Shown in pieces: positions 34,575-46,802 of a stretch of DNA of 64,000 bases. This DNA is from Brugia malayi (taxonomy: Eukaryota; Nematoda; Chromadorea; Rhabditida; Onchocercidae). Each line of letters opens with the position of its first letter. Position 1 is the stretch's first letter. Made by a program: the position numbers and the translations under genes. Below the pieces are notes generated by a model that saw nothing but the letters and a program-made list of their open reading frames with translations, had not been told where the DNA came from and searched no databases. The stretch is taken from contig NW_025062475.1 in NCBI RefSeq assembly GCF_000002995.4, positions 1,860,001-1,924,000 of the forward strand. The letters are read 5' to 3'.

Positions 34575-37500
34575 TCAGTAGGAGTTATCCGCCATTAGTT
34601 CATCGTATTCCTTCTTTTTCAATCTTCCTTTTTTTAATTTCTTCAGTAATGCGAAATCTGAACCGAAATCATCTATGTTCTCCTTGGTTTCGCTATGCCG
34701 TCGCTTCTTCGCAGAATTTTTCTGGGAGGTTTGTTTGGCACCTAATTTTTTTTTCTGAGGTCTGCCTTCCTGTAAAAAATTTATGAGTCTCATCATGAAT
34801 AGATTTATCCATCTGTCAAATTTTCGATGGAAAATAGAAAATTTAGAGGCTCTAAAATAAATGGCTATCATAAACATTAATTCTTGGATCCTTAGTTTTT
34901 AAAAACACGTGATTAAATTTATAAATCTAAGTTAGAACGATGAAAAAATGGATGGGTTTAAATCGGAGGATAAAATCTTCTTGGGCAGCTTCGAAATCGG
35001 AACGTAAGGAATAATGAGCAGATAAAGACACAATGCAATTTTCATTAAGATTCGAAAGAAAAGGGCTTGTTGGAAATTTGTACCTTTTTCAGTTCTTTAT
35101 TTTCAGTCTTCAGAAGCAGTAACTTTTCTTGCCTTCGCTTCTCCTTTTCTGCATTTTTATACGGTATTTCTGAAGTATTTAAATCAGAGCGTTTAAAATC
35201 ACTCAAATCGCTATGATGAAATTCTTTCATGCGCGGGAGACGTAACAATCCATAAGCATGGCCATAACCAACAACATCCAAGTCTGCAAGTTAACATTTC
35301 GTAAAATATTTCATTTAAAATGTATATCTCGGTTTTCCAAGTTCTTTTTTACTTCGGCTAATTAGCATCTCATAGGAAATGAAATGAGACAAAAAAAAAA
35401 TCGTTACCCTTAGATGAACACACAACGTTGCAATCGTGACGCACATAGGATTCAACGAATGACATAAATGCTCGAGTACCACATTCCAGGATTTCTCTAA
35501 AGTTTAATTATCTAATAAACCCGCAAAAGTTAGCCTTCAAGCGCTGTATTTATGCGCTGTCTTCCAATATAAACAGCTGATATGTTGCTAAATCAACACA
35601 TGCTGATAGTGAATATCAAGACACAAAAACAGTGAATTTCTTTTAATTATTTCTCTAGTCTTTCAAATATAAAATTTAGGTAAACAGTTGAAATAGTTAC
35701 AAAAAAAGTGAACATACCTCTCTTTTGAAGCCATCTTAATGATCTGCTGCCTTATTTGTTCCGCTTCATCATCTTCCTTTAGATCAGCTTTCATTTCAGT
35801 CAGCGAAACTTTCTCGTACTTCTCAATAAATTCGATGTAAGCCGTTTCTTCTGGTGTAAGGAACAACACATTATTCCCCACTTTACCACACCTTGCGCTC
35901 CGACCAGCGCGATGGACAAACCAGCTAGAAATTTTGACAGTAATTTTTAATTTTAGCGATTTGTATTTTGAACTTTAACTAACCAGAAAGTCAAATTAAT
36001 TTTATACACGCAATGTAACTACCACATAAGATATCCCGGAATTTAAAAAACGAACTAGGGAAAACAATACAGTTTTTAGCAGTATCTTCCTGTGCTTATA
36101 CCTGTTTTTCTTGTATATATTACACATTAATTATTTCTACTCTATGCATTTCTTTTAAGTTAAACACTAGTAAATTCCTTAATATAATTTAGCTTGTTCA
36201 AATTAATGTTGTACTACTTTGAGTCAGAAAAATTAAAAAAATGTCAAAATTTTAGCCTCCAATTACGGTGTTTTGTTATGATATACATGAAAGTCAGCAC
36301 TCGGCTATTTAATTTAACGTTATTTGTAATAGTAAAATTAAAAGCTATCATGAATTCGGTGGTGAAGACATCTCCAAAAACTTACCATAAATATTTGAAA
36401 GGGTCACTGATTCTAATTTCCTACTGATTGAGAAAGCAATATTGATCAAAACGAAAAAAATAAAAGATAGACCTTGTTTGTTTTGGTACATCAAACTGCA
36501 CAACCCAATCAATATTGTCAACATCGATACCTCTAGAAAGTACATCTGTACACAACATCAGTGATTTGCCAATTTTTCGGAAACTTTGCAACTGTAAGTA
36601 AAATCAAATAAAAATTTAAATGAATTTTAAACCTTAGGAATATGTATCATCTTATAAACTCATACTTCATCTGCTGTGAATTACTTTATAAAACGTGAAT
36701 TATGTGCATCTATATAACGTAACATAAAAAAAAAATAGTAAATAAAATATCGATATCTAAAAAATTATGCCTGATTCTCTGCTTTCTTTCTTTTCTTTCC
36801 ATGCAATGCAAATATTTGTCTTTTTTGAATGAGTTCTTTCAGTACTATCTGCATGTATTCGACACATTGACAAGTTGAGAAAAAAATTAGTATTTTTGAT
36901 TTTGGATGAGTTCGGACAAATTCTACCAGCAAATGCAATTTTTGATCAGCTTTCACTACCTAAATATAAAAATTGAATTTAAATAAAAGAAACCCAAGGA
37001 AAAAAGAATATTAAAAAGTTGAAAATTTACAAGGAAAGTGCTAAGTAATCCACTACAATATGATAAAAAACAGATCAGTACATTCCGAACTTAGTTTTGT
37101 GGAAGTGGAAAAAATAGCTCTATTTTTATTCATGTGATTGAAAAGTCTTTTATAAGAACAATTAATATAAAAATTGTTACCTAGAAGTTAGAAGTTATTC
37201 TGTAGTTAAAAAAAAAAAAACCATATAAAAGTTATTCAGCGTATTTGGTGATATTGCCTCCACTGAATCAACTGAATCAAGCATTGCACCACAATTTGTA
37301 ATTGTAATTTGTGTGGGATTTCTATAAGAATTCAGGACTGGCAAATTAAATGCTATGCGATGATACTTGATGATTTGAATAACGATAATCAAATAAACAA
37401 CCTTAATCCAAACTTCACAATTTCTTCCATTTCTTTGGCCTGTGTTGCAGAGAATAAACCAGTCCGTCTCTGTTTGGGTAAGGATTCCAGAATTTCAGTC

Positions 37501-40500
37501 ATACTAAAATGGCACATACAATTACCAAATGCAATAATGCATGTTGTTACATATATGTTATGATTACAAACATACTATAAACTTTAGTGAGCATTTGAGT
37601 CAGTTAGATTACCGAGTTTTTGCTTACCCAGCTTTGAAACTTGAGTCTGTATATCGATCTGCTTCATCAATAATCAATACTTCAAGAGCTTTTAAAGCTT
37701 TTTTAAAGTCTGAATTAGACGAAATCAATGACTGTAACCTTCCAGGAGTAGCTATTATTACTGCAGCGCTAAAAATTAAATTTATAAGACAAGAGATTAG
37801 TGTATTCCAGAAAGTATTCAGCATTTAAAAGCATAATGGAAATACTCAACAATGTCATTCTAGCACTTCCAATTTGTTCTTATTGTGATTGGTAACAGCG
37901 AGAATTCAACAAAAATTATAAAAATTATAAGCGAGAATTCAACACAAAATTATAAAAATTATAAGCGATCTGCCAAATATACTTACTTCCATTTGATAAA
38001 AAAAAAAGAAATAAGAGAAACCTCAGACACTGGTCTGCTTTTGAGTTAGATTTTCCTTTTTTTCCACCAATCATCACACGCATACTGAAGGATAGTGCAT
38101 CCGCAAACAATTTACAAATTGCGCCAACTTGTTTTGCTAATTCTCGGCTTGGAACAATCACCACTGCGCCTATTTCATTTTCCGGCCAAACCTACAACGC
38201 GGAATGACATATAATTTACAACAATACTATAGCTTCGGAATCATGTAAACATTTGTAATTTCATTGAAATTTACTCATATCAATCCATTTATCAGTAATG
38301 TTTCAATGATATTAGTCAACTGTAATATTATTAATACATCGAAGAATCAAACCTTTTTTTTTTTCCATAAAATAGTAAACAGTGGTAAAATATATGCGAG
38401 AGTTTTTCCGGAACCAGTTGGTGCTTGCACAATAACATCTTGAAACTTCAATAACCTCTCTATTACCTGTTCCTGAAAAATATGCAAAACTTCACATAAC
38501 ATTACATTTCAGGAAACCTTTAAATATATCGATATCTCGGGCATATGATGTCTTAGAAATATCCTTTTCAAATCTTTTCTACTGATTATTAAAATTGAAA
38601 TTAACAGTTATAATTCAATGTTGTTGAAATGAACAGAAAAAAGACTGAGTTGTTAGATTTCTTTAGGATATTGAACCACATGTTTAATCATGATTTACAC
38701 TAATTAGAAATGCACCACTTTCCAACATCCAACATTTCTAATCTATCAACTCTGAAGGAGTGTTTGGTTTCTATGAATTTATGATTTTGTTAAAAAAGAA
38801 TAAAAAATATGAATATGCATGTTATATAATACTACTTTAGAAAACTGTTATTAGCATATTCTTACAGGATTCAGCCGCTTCATGCAAAAATGGAAAGGCA
38901 GATTGTTTTCAGAAATCCAATTAAGATTATAAAAGTGGTGGAAAAACGAGAAAAAGATCTTATATATTTCACTTTATTCAATCTCGCACGAATTTTTTTG
39001 AAAAATACTTAGCACTAAATCACTTTACAAATAAAGACTAAATTTTTTTTCCTGTTTCAATAAGCACTTTCCACTAATTATAACAATTTCATCAGCTTGT
39101 GAAAGAAGCATACAAACTTTGAAATAAAATTTGAGGATGTCAAAATAAATGCTAAAAAAGAACAATCAGATCAATCAAATCACTTAATTAAAGAATCCTT
39201 CAATTTTTTTGACAAATGTGAAACTATTAAAAAAGAAAATGTGAAACTATTAAACGTATGAAGGGAAATATAAAACTATACCTAAGCCATCAAACAAATT
39301 GAGTTATTGAAAAAAAAAAAAAAACTATATATATATATTAAACAACACAATTGATCAACATATTACAGTACATTAATGACTAGAATACATCATAAACTTC
39401 CATAATTTAAAAAATGCTAGTTCCCGAAGATTTAGTACTGAAGATTTAATAATTTATTGGAACTTGATAAATGCACTTATGATATTAAATGATAAATGAT
39501 CTCATTGATGATTAAACAGATATGATATCATGCTTCTTTTGCTTCGCTTATAGAAAGTTTTTAAATTTTGGAAGCCAAAAGAATATCAACAACTATTTCG
39601 ATTCCATGGGAAACGAAAGGGATTTGCTGGTCGTGCATCACGCCACTCACGGTTCACATTTAGTGGATATTCGCGAATTCGTATGCCGACCACTTTAGCC
39701 AGAAAGAAAGCAATCAGGAAAGATGAAATGACAACGATGAATGCAAACACATAGAATGTCTCCTGAATGATGATCAGTTAAGTTTTAATATATAATTTTT
39801 CAAAGTAAAGTGATAAAATTCCTCAAACGACAGAACAATTCTTATGCCATTCATTTTATCACAAGCAGTAATATTTTTCATGGAACTTTACAACCCGTCA
39901 TTAAAAAAAAAAGTTGTAAAAAGCATTAGAGACTCATTCAATCAATATTACAAAGCTGCCTAATGCAATAAACTATAAAATGGATCGGTTAAGAAAAACA
40001 GATTTTGAAAACTCGTTAATACCATTTTATGCCTTTCGTGTTCAATATTATTTTACGCTGTGACATTTCAGGAAATTTAATTCCAAAGTCTTTCACTATA
40101 ATGCAGCACAACACACACATACTTGCAGCTCACCTCATCAAATAGTTCATTGAAGGTTGGTATCATTTGATTGGTCGTATGAATTAATTCCAAAACCCAT
40201 GACTTTTTGCCTTTACGTCCGCCCGACAAATAATAATCACCCCATCGATAATCACTGTGTTCGCGCATCCTCTGATACTCAAGTACCCAAAATCACTGAA
40301 GGAGAAATCTATCCTCAATCAACTCAGGAGATCAGAAATCAGATTTCAAGCTTGTTTCAAACAACAATTTAAGTAAAAATCGTTCAATCTTGCTAAATGT
40401 TCAAAGACCAAAGTGAAGCAATACATATTGCTTCATAATTTGAATACTTAAATCCACCAGAAAAAATAAAGGGAATGAGTTTAAGAGAAAAAGTTAACAA

Positions 40501-41775
40501 AAATAAAAGGATGAAAGCAAAAAATTGTAGGAAGATCGAAATGTGAAATAATAACAACACACATAATGAAAATATGCCAATATATGTACGAGCTTTAAAT
40601 TGTGCGAAAACAACAGATTCTTCCAGAAATTAAATCCTTCAAAAGTTAAATTTTATTTTAATCTAGCAGAAGAACCGAAAAACTCAAGTGATACTCTGCT
40701 GACGGTATTTAGATGATGTAAAATTTTAAAAAAATAGGACGATGCTATACTTGTAAGCTGATTCTAGCCGTAACCTCAAAAGAAAAAAAAAAAAAAAAAA
40801 ACAAAATGAAAAGCAATTGATGAAGGCAAGGGAAAAAAAAGAAAAGTTAAATTAAATTAAACTGTAGAAAAATAGAAATGTGCACAAAAATAACAATGTA
40901 ATAAGGACATGCCAATAAGTATTATTAAATTAAACCGGAAGCACCAAAACAACAGACTGTTTCAGAAATTTTATACTACGGTCAGGATTAACTTACGCCT
41001 ATTGAATATCATCGGTTCTATTCCATTTGTTAAAAATCTATATCATTTAAATACGTCAGCTGAACGTCACTGAAATTCTTGAGTTCTATCACTGAAATGT
41101 TTTAGTTAACATTCAAATCTATATATGCATAACTAGAAAAAGCCATTAAGCAAGAATCCTAAACAAGAAAGGATTGCTGGACTATCAAACCACCTCAGTT
41201 AATCTCTATTTACTAGATAAGTTACTGATGATTAATGTTCTTTAGGTAAGAAACAAGCATGCACATCCACTCTGCCAATTTTGACTTCTTAAAATGCATT
41301 TCCCATAGAAGTTTTAAATAAGATTTTCGACATTAAGAAATTCCATTAAATAAAATTTCTTTAAAGCTGAATCAAATCATCCCAATCCAGTTTTTACTTC
41401 GTGATTTGTTTCTATAACATGCAAAATCTGCTGGATAGAAAGCTCGAAGCGCCAACATTTGAATCAAAGAAGCAAATAGTTCTTAAGGAATGACTTTATG
41501 AATGTAATGACTAAATCTGAATTGTATATATTCATAGGAGATAAAGTGATAGTATAATGAAACATTCGGATATCATTCCAAGGTTATCACATATCCACAA
41601 GCAAGAATTATTAAGCTATTGCAATATCTCAACTAAAGAAGTTATTCGAAACCCAAAAACAAAAAATTAATACCTGAACTGGTGTGAACCGTTTGAATGC
41701 GAGTTTCTCGATAAAAACAGTCAAAATTTCATTGGGTAATAGTAATTTGCATCTTTCACTACTAACTTCCTGCAT
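34575..41775 (-). CDS. ddx55: DEAD-box RNA helicase, DDX55/Spb4 type (577 aa, 12 exons)
   Basis: ATP-dependent RNA helicase of 60S ribosome assembly. Exons: 41775-41674, 38472-38353, 38191-38022, 37768-37628, 37503-37402, 37321-37222, 36959-36771, 36591-36473, 35924-35718, 35496-35408, 35283-35084, 34769-34575. Motifs in order: Q motif ending FKRFTPVQ (27-34), motif I APTGSGKT (51-58), Ia PSRELA (88-93), Ib TPGR (138-141), II DEAD (165-168), III SAT (196-198), [35 protein letters not shown] (352-359). The following part has the DDX55/Spb4 C-terminal extension ([38 protein letters not shown]) and a basic Lys-rich tail. Length matches human DDX55 (600). Intron 1 (3.2 kb) contains another gene; intron 7 seems to be GC-AG. 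A TTTTTAAG acceptor 11 bases before the ATG may be an SL site. Confidence 0.94.
36769..36770 (-). other. Apparent GC (not GT) 5' splice site in DDX55
   Basis: After codon Gln at 36773-36771 the minus strand reads CAG|GCATAA; the next exon starts after TTTACTTACAG at 36591. No GT lies in a usable position between the last helicase-like codons and the in-frame TAA just downstream, so a GC-AG intron is the simplest reading. Confidence 0.65.
37895..37966. repeat. 33-base tandem duplication in a DDX55 intron
   Basis: Two near-identical copies of a unit beginning AGCGAGAATTCAACA and ending ATAAAAATTATA, plus the start of a third. Intronic, no evident role. Confidence 0.7.
39586..40268 (-). CDS. 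Small single-pass membrane protein, unrecognised (103 aa), nested in DDX55 intron 1
   Basis: Exons 40268-40134 and 39762-39586, joined in phase 0 (donor GAG|GTGAGC, acceptor CATTCAG). The first 45 residues are hydrophilic and basic/aromatic ([17 protein letters not shown], then GRKGKKSW). Exon 2 opens with one strong hydrophobic helix of about 20 residues (from [13 protein letters not shown] to AFFLAKVVG, about 48-69). It is followed by a conserved-looking tail rich in Arg, Pro and aromatic residues ([18 protein letters not shown]) ending in Cys. No signal peptide cleavage site is evident; orientation is uncertain. An acceptor (TATCAG, ending 40272) lies only three bases before the ATG, and an in-frame TGA sits further upstream, so this is its own 5' end and not a helicase exon. 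I cannot assign a family; it resembles the general class of small integral membrane proteins. Confidence 0.75.
40272..40273 (-). other. Candidate SL trans-splice acceptor of the nested gene
   Basis: GAGTATCAG followed directly by AGG ATG. A three-base leader after an acceptor is typical of nematode trans-spliced mRNAs. Confidence 0.55.
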
Positions 41776-42768
41776 TGAAGAAGTCCCTTAAAAATATGGT
41801 TAATATTTGGAATACAATAAAATAATTCAAACGAAATGACGAAACATACCAAAGCTGTTGAGGAATAAAACATTGCAGTCCTTAAATTTAATATTAAATT
41901 TCTTAAAGAACTACTGCAGCGTCTTACAAACTATTTGACCTTTTGAATTTACATGGAAATAAAGTGTATAAGAAATACAAATCTTTTTTTTTTAAAAAAA
42001 AAAAAAAAAAACTTCAATTCTCTCCTAATATCTCATTAGCAATTAGGAAATTATTTAAAAAAAAAAAAAAAAACTGCAAATAAATGTTTAAACAAAACTT
42101 AATGAGCAATCATCATTTTCATACATTCGTTTAACAGAGTGCCTAAAAGTCGCCGCAACAAGCCGAAAAATTCCAAACTAAATACATTCACTGCTCAATT
42201 TCAACGGACCACTTGTCTTGCATAAATTTGAATGAGAGATATTTCTGAAATACATTCGTCCCAGAAATACAGCTGCATTACTGGAGAGTGAAACTTGAAA
42301 AATGCACGTAGACAACATTATTCAGTTACAAAGATTAAATTTCATGAGATGACGTGACTATTAATTTGTGATACGTGACAATAGGGATATGCTGTAGTGG
42401 AGGGGTCACGTTACGCTGTGACCTTTGCTATTTAGTAATTTAAAAGTGAAACAAAGAGGGAAAAGGAAATTTCTAATCTTTGTTGTTAACAGGAAGGAAA
42501 GAAAATGAAATGGAAATTGTTTATGTGGAAGTGAGAAATGACATGAATGTGTAGTGCTGTCTATTAGTGATAGCTTGTTTAGCAGTGTGACATTCAATTG
42601 AAATGTCATTTTAAGATTTGATAAAGTATGAAAAAAGGACGAAATTCTATAAAGATAAAGATAATTTTTTTGATTGATAAAATCGAATTATTTATTTAGT
42701 TTTTTCTTTTTTTATAAATAATCAAAAGAAAAATTAATCAGTCTATTAATATTTCTTTCAGGTGATAA
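41776..42768. promoter_or_regulatory. Divergent upstream region of DDX55 and the 227-aa gene
   Basis: 993 bases between divergent starts. Long poly-A runs at 41994-42011 and 42057-42073; a less AT-rich patch with GTGACGT-like words around 42350-42420. Acceptor-like sites sit near both starts (41787-41788 minus; 42760-42761 plus). Promoter function is inferred from layout. Confidence 0.45.
42760..42761 (+). other. Candidate SL trans-splice acceptor of the 227-aa gene
   Basis: TTCTTTCAG precedes the start codon by seven bases, with stops in frame upstream. Confidence 0.55.
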
Positions 42769-45520
42769 ATGTTATGTGATCGAATGATAACAGAAATGGC
42801 TCGCTCGTTCCGATGTTGTTTTATTTGCACTCAAGAAATGGTAATAATGTAGTAATTTTCAAATTCTAATCATATTTTTGTCCTAAACAGTCACTGAATC
42901 CTTTTTTTTTTATCCGTAGGATATGTATGTTTAATTATTGTTGTAGGAATGTAACGTGTACACGAAAATATATTGTGAAGAGCTAGATTGGACGATGATA
43001 TATGTTAATATTCGGATATGTAAGCATAAACACCTTATTCAATAAAGACACAAATAAATAAAACATATTATTGTAGAGGAATATTCTAGAAAAAAAAAAA
43101 AAATCATGAGCATATATTTAAATTACTAATATATCAATTATTAGTTACTAAATTATTCAGTCTAATGAATAAAATATTAGAATGTCAAATTTGTCTAAAT
43201 TTTAATAAAAATTTTATTTCATGCCAATTCATATATTATTCTAAAATTTTAACGAAATCTAGCGCTGTAAATGAATCTTGAAAGATTTTTAGATTTCTAA
43301 TTGAACGGAAACGGATCAATCTTTTGAAGCACTGCTGTATTTTAATAAACATTTTAAAATTACAAAGTTTTAATAGGAATTTCAGTTAATGATAAGTTAT
43401 TCTTTTTAAAAAAGTATGAAATTAATGATATGAAAAAAAAAAAAAAATTAAAAAAGAAAGTTAATGATATAAAATTGCTTCACATAATTTGATGATGAAA
43501 TAAATGTAACATCTTTAAATACCATGTGTATAAGTTTTTTATATTCATATTGATAGAAAGATCAAACCAATATCGCAAAAATTTTCTCATAATTATAAAT
43601 TGAAAATTTCAGAGTTTACGGAGGAAAAGTGTAAAGCACAAAAAAGTCAAAGAACCGAAGCCAACAATATCGCATGTTTCCAGTACAAATGCAATAAAGA
43701 ATGTGAAAGTTACACTAAAAGAAATTGAAACTCAAAAGAATGAAGATTATCTGCAAATAGTGGGAAATGAGCATCAAAGGAAAGAACAAAATATTTTGGA
43801 TCATTTTCAGAATGACAAAAACCGCCGACATAAATTGATGCATCTCGATCTATTATTTCGTGAAAAGTAAACAAGTTCCTTATTCAGTCCACTTTATAAG
43901 TTAATGTGAATAAAATCAGCAGTAGATTTTATTTTCATCAAAAAATTATAGAATATGTGAGGAAATGGTCATAGGGATTAATCATGTGGTAAAGTTAATA
44001 TGCTAAATAAACCTATTTAATGAATTGATATTGCCAATGATAGTCTATTTTCTCTCATCACTGTCCAGTAATTTTTGTAAGCAGAAAAGCACTAAATTTA
44101 TTTTTTTTTTTTTTGATATTCTTTTCATTAAAATACGTAACACGATATATTGATATATAAAACAAGGTTTTATTTTTGTATATTTGGTATCTTTTTTATT
44201 TTTCATCGTTAATTATTACTTCTATTACCGTAATAATAGTTCGAAAGTGAAGTATTTCCTATTTTTCCATGACTGTTATGAATTATTTGTCTAAGTTCTG
44301 ACTCATCAGTATTTGAGAATATGAATTTTTTAATCAAAAGAAATGGAGTAGAAAATTTTCAAATATTTTTAATATTTAATGTTTTCTATCATATATTGTT
44401 TACAAAAATTGTTTATTTTCATTGCAAAGTTTCCCAAGATATAATTTAGGCAAATTTATTTGAATCTTAACTTGATCCAAGAGAGTAATTGTCATTTTTA
44501 TTGGTGATAAATGTCTGATCCATTGCTATTATGAAAAACTGCAACTGATATAAATAAGCTCAATTATGATTGTTTAACTTGAATATCTATCGATGGCATG
44601 TTAAATTGATAGATATATTTTTTAAATTCTTCTTTAAATTTTGCATAGTTTTTCAGGAATTATTTCCGTAAATTAGATTTTCCTCGAATTGAACAATGTG
44701 CAGCTTGGTTGAATTCAGAAAGATACCACTGGGGCGGTTGGCATATTCGAATTCCAACATCACAACCTCGCTTTGGTATTGTTTTGGCTATCGGTCACTG
44801 CTGGTGGAGGAAAACGTCATTCAAATGCGCTCATGAACTAGCCATTCTTGTTGTTCGCACATCGTTCAGCATTATTTATGAAAAACATTATCACAATCAT
44901 GCTATTTTCCGGGTAAGATCAACTTCAATGCTTGAGCTTAGGTCTAGGCGAATTTCCAAAATAAAAAAAGCAAGGACTGTTATAATTACAAATCCTAGCT
45001 TTTTTTTGATCAGTTCTGAATTTAACTGTCAGTGGTTATAACTATCTGTATAGCATTGAGAGTAGATAATAAAATAAATGAATGATATTTTCACAATAAA
45101 AAAAGCTAGGACTGTTATAATTACGAATTTTTCAAAACACCCCAAAAATAGCTTCACTCTTATCTCATAGACATCCATATTTTGCTATAGTCTCAGTACA
45201 AAGATAAATACGATCAAAAACAAGGATGTTTTTCATGAAATTTAGCGCTCAATATTTTCCAATTCTCTATGTAAAGAAGCACGTTCTGCTATTTTTCTTC
45301 ATCAAAGAAAAAAAAAAAAAAAAAAAAAACTATGCGAAAGAAATGCTATTTGAACAAAAAATATAATTCAGCTTTGCATTTTTTGCTTCAAATTTCTTCA
45401 AGAATTTCGTCTTTATAGAAACCTTTGGTCAGCTTCAAAGATTATAATTATGAGAACGACCAGCATGTCGAATTCTTGCGAACGCATTTACCGCCGGTGG
45501 AAACGTTGCTTTCACGTTGA
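42769..45520 (+). CDS. Unrecognised 227-aa protein (4 exons)
   Basis: Exons 42769-42840, 43613-43866, 44657-44912, 45419-45520; the phases close at 684 bases. The N-terminus has a cysteine cluster (RCCFICTQEM, about 15-24). Residues 25-105 are basic and low in hydrophobics (RRKSVKHKKVKEPKP). The C-terminal half is compact and aromatic with several Trp, Tyr and His (AAWLNSERYHWGGWHIRIP, GIVLAIGHCWWRK, IIYEKHYHNHAIF), then an acidic end (ENDQHVEFLRTHLPP). No membrane helix or signal peptide is convincing. I cannot match it to a family; the Trp-rich half could be a small globular domain. The four clean splice pairs support a real gene, but the start could also be either of two later in-frame Met codons in exon 1. 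Confidence 0.68.
44959..45128. repeat. Direct repeat spanning an exon 3/intron 3 flank of the 227-aa gene
   Basis: About 35 bases at 44959-44993 recur at 45093-45128 with few changes (shared core AGGACTGTTATAATTAC). Both copies lie in intron 3. No terminal features of a transposon. Confidence 0.65.
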
Positions 45521-46241
45521 AAAATATGATAAAGTCTTTCATAGTTTCATCTTCACTTATCAAGAAATTGTTTCTTGAATGATGATATACATATCATATC
45601 TTCCTTTAATTTTCTAATGGTAATATCATGAAATTCAGAAGTTCAATACAACTTCATCTGATTTAAATAGAGCTTTTCTACAATCGTTTCGAAAATTTAA
45701 TTCTTGACTACTTCGCCATGCATTAAAATTCTTTTTAGCTAGGATAGGGAAATTGACTTACCGTTCCTTGTCGATTTCCCCAACGTTTACACCTGTTCAA
45801 AAAGTTCTGGTACTTATTGCTTTTCTATTCGGGTTTTGTGTCAACTTGCCTTAATGTCTGTGTTTGTCGCTCATCTATCTCATTCTTTGGTTTACTAATT
45901 CTATCATAATATAGTGCATTCCTGACTATTCAACTTATCCATGTTGTTTACGCGTAATTTAATGACAAGTTTTATGACTTCTGCGGGAATCAGGAACTAT
46001 GATCGAGATTTTGGTATTGTATCTCACTTTCTGTGCATTAATTTCTTGTTATTTGTATAAACAGTATTTTTTACTGAAGAATGTGAAAGCCATTTTTGAT
46101 TAGTAGTTGGAAATTTTTATTTGACATATAGCAAAGTGATGAAATTATATCTTCAATAACGAAAATGTCCGCAAATTAGTCTGCATAATTAAAAGGAAGT
46201 GAACTAGTTAGCAAGAACTAGTTGCTTGTAAACTGGAGGTT
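45521..46241. other. Convergent 3' region between the 227-aa gene and TOMM7
   Basis: 720 bases with no supported gene. On the minus strand an AATAAA word at 46121-46116 lies 121 bases after the TOMM7 stop and could be its poly-A signal. Confidence 0.45.
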
Positions 46242-46802
46242 TCATCCATAGAGAAGACCACTTAATGAAAGCGGTATCACTTCACCGTTTGGTTGTGGGT
46301 CAGCTCCATGACGAAATCCTGAAAGTTTATCACTGCTAGATTCGGTTCCGCTTTTAAAAGACATGAATATTCTTCTTAGTTTTATGCGGGCTATGATCTT
46401 CAAAGGAAGGAAACTTATGTTATTAAAATTTGGCAAGAAAATCCAAATCCAATTCTGTTCTATCTGTGTAATGTTTTAGCATTTCCAGCTTTAAGTGGGG
46501 AAGAGGACCACAAAAAGAAGAAATGTTTGATGGAGTAAATGAAATACTGTGAATGCATTGATCTCTCTTTGTATGTTACTTGTTGATTCTTTTTTTCTTT
46601 CGATGTTAGTTTCCCGTTTTGGTGTATTTTCAATTATTCATTACTACCATGTGAACTTCATGTTTTGAAATTTCTCAGAAAAACAAAATTTGATAATTTT
46701 ACCTAAGTACACAATAAAAGGAACACTTCCCCATTGTACAAAAATCCGAAAAATATTTGCCGTTTGTCGTACCAAATTCTGTTGTGTCGATGACAACTTC
46801 AT
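46242..46802 (-). CDS. tomm-7: TOMM7, small subunit of the mitochondrial import complex (58 aa, 2 exons)
   Basis: Tom7 is a tail-anchored-like outer-membrane subunit that modulates assembly of the TOM translocase. Exons 46802-46703 and 46318-46242; Gly codon G|GA is split by the intron. The protein starts MKLSSTQQNLVRQTANIF and keeps the family core WGSVPFIVYLGFRHGADPQP, matching the WGFIPLVIYLGFKRGADPGMP segment of human TOMM7, with the single membrane helix at about residues 18-38. The end LSGLLYG corresponds to LSLLWG. Length 58 against 55 in human. An acceptor-like TTATAG ends at 46831, 28 bases before the ATG. It lies 1.1 kb downstream of CD2BP2 on the same strand; that gap is long for an operon. 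Confidence 0.92.

Larger units (their letters stand above)
38473..41673 (-). other. DDX55 intron 1, hosting a nested gene
   Basis: 3.2-kb intron between the Q-motif exon and the motif I exon. It holds the two-exon membrane protein gene at 39586-40268. The remainder (38473-39585 and 40269-41673) is AT-rich with poly-A runs and shows no other supported exon. Confidence 0.75.

Noticed and set aside
38866..38883. Candidate first exon MKRLNP for DDX55 with a good GTAAGAAT donor
   Set aside because: The exon at 41775-41674 supplies the complete Q motif ending TPVQ at the exact expected distance from GSGKT, so this nearer candidate is not needed.
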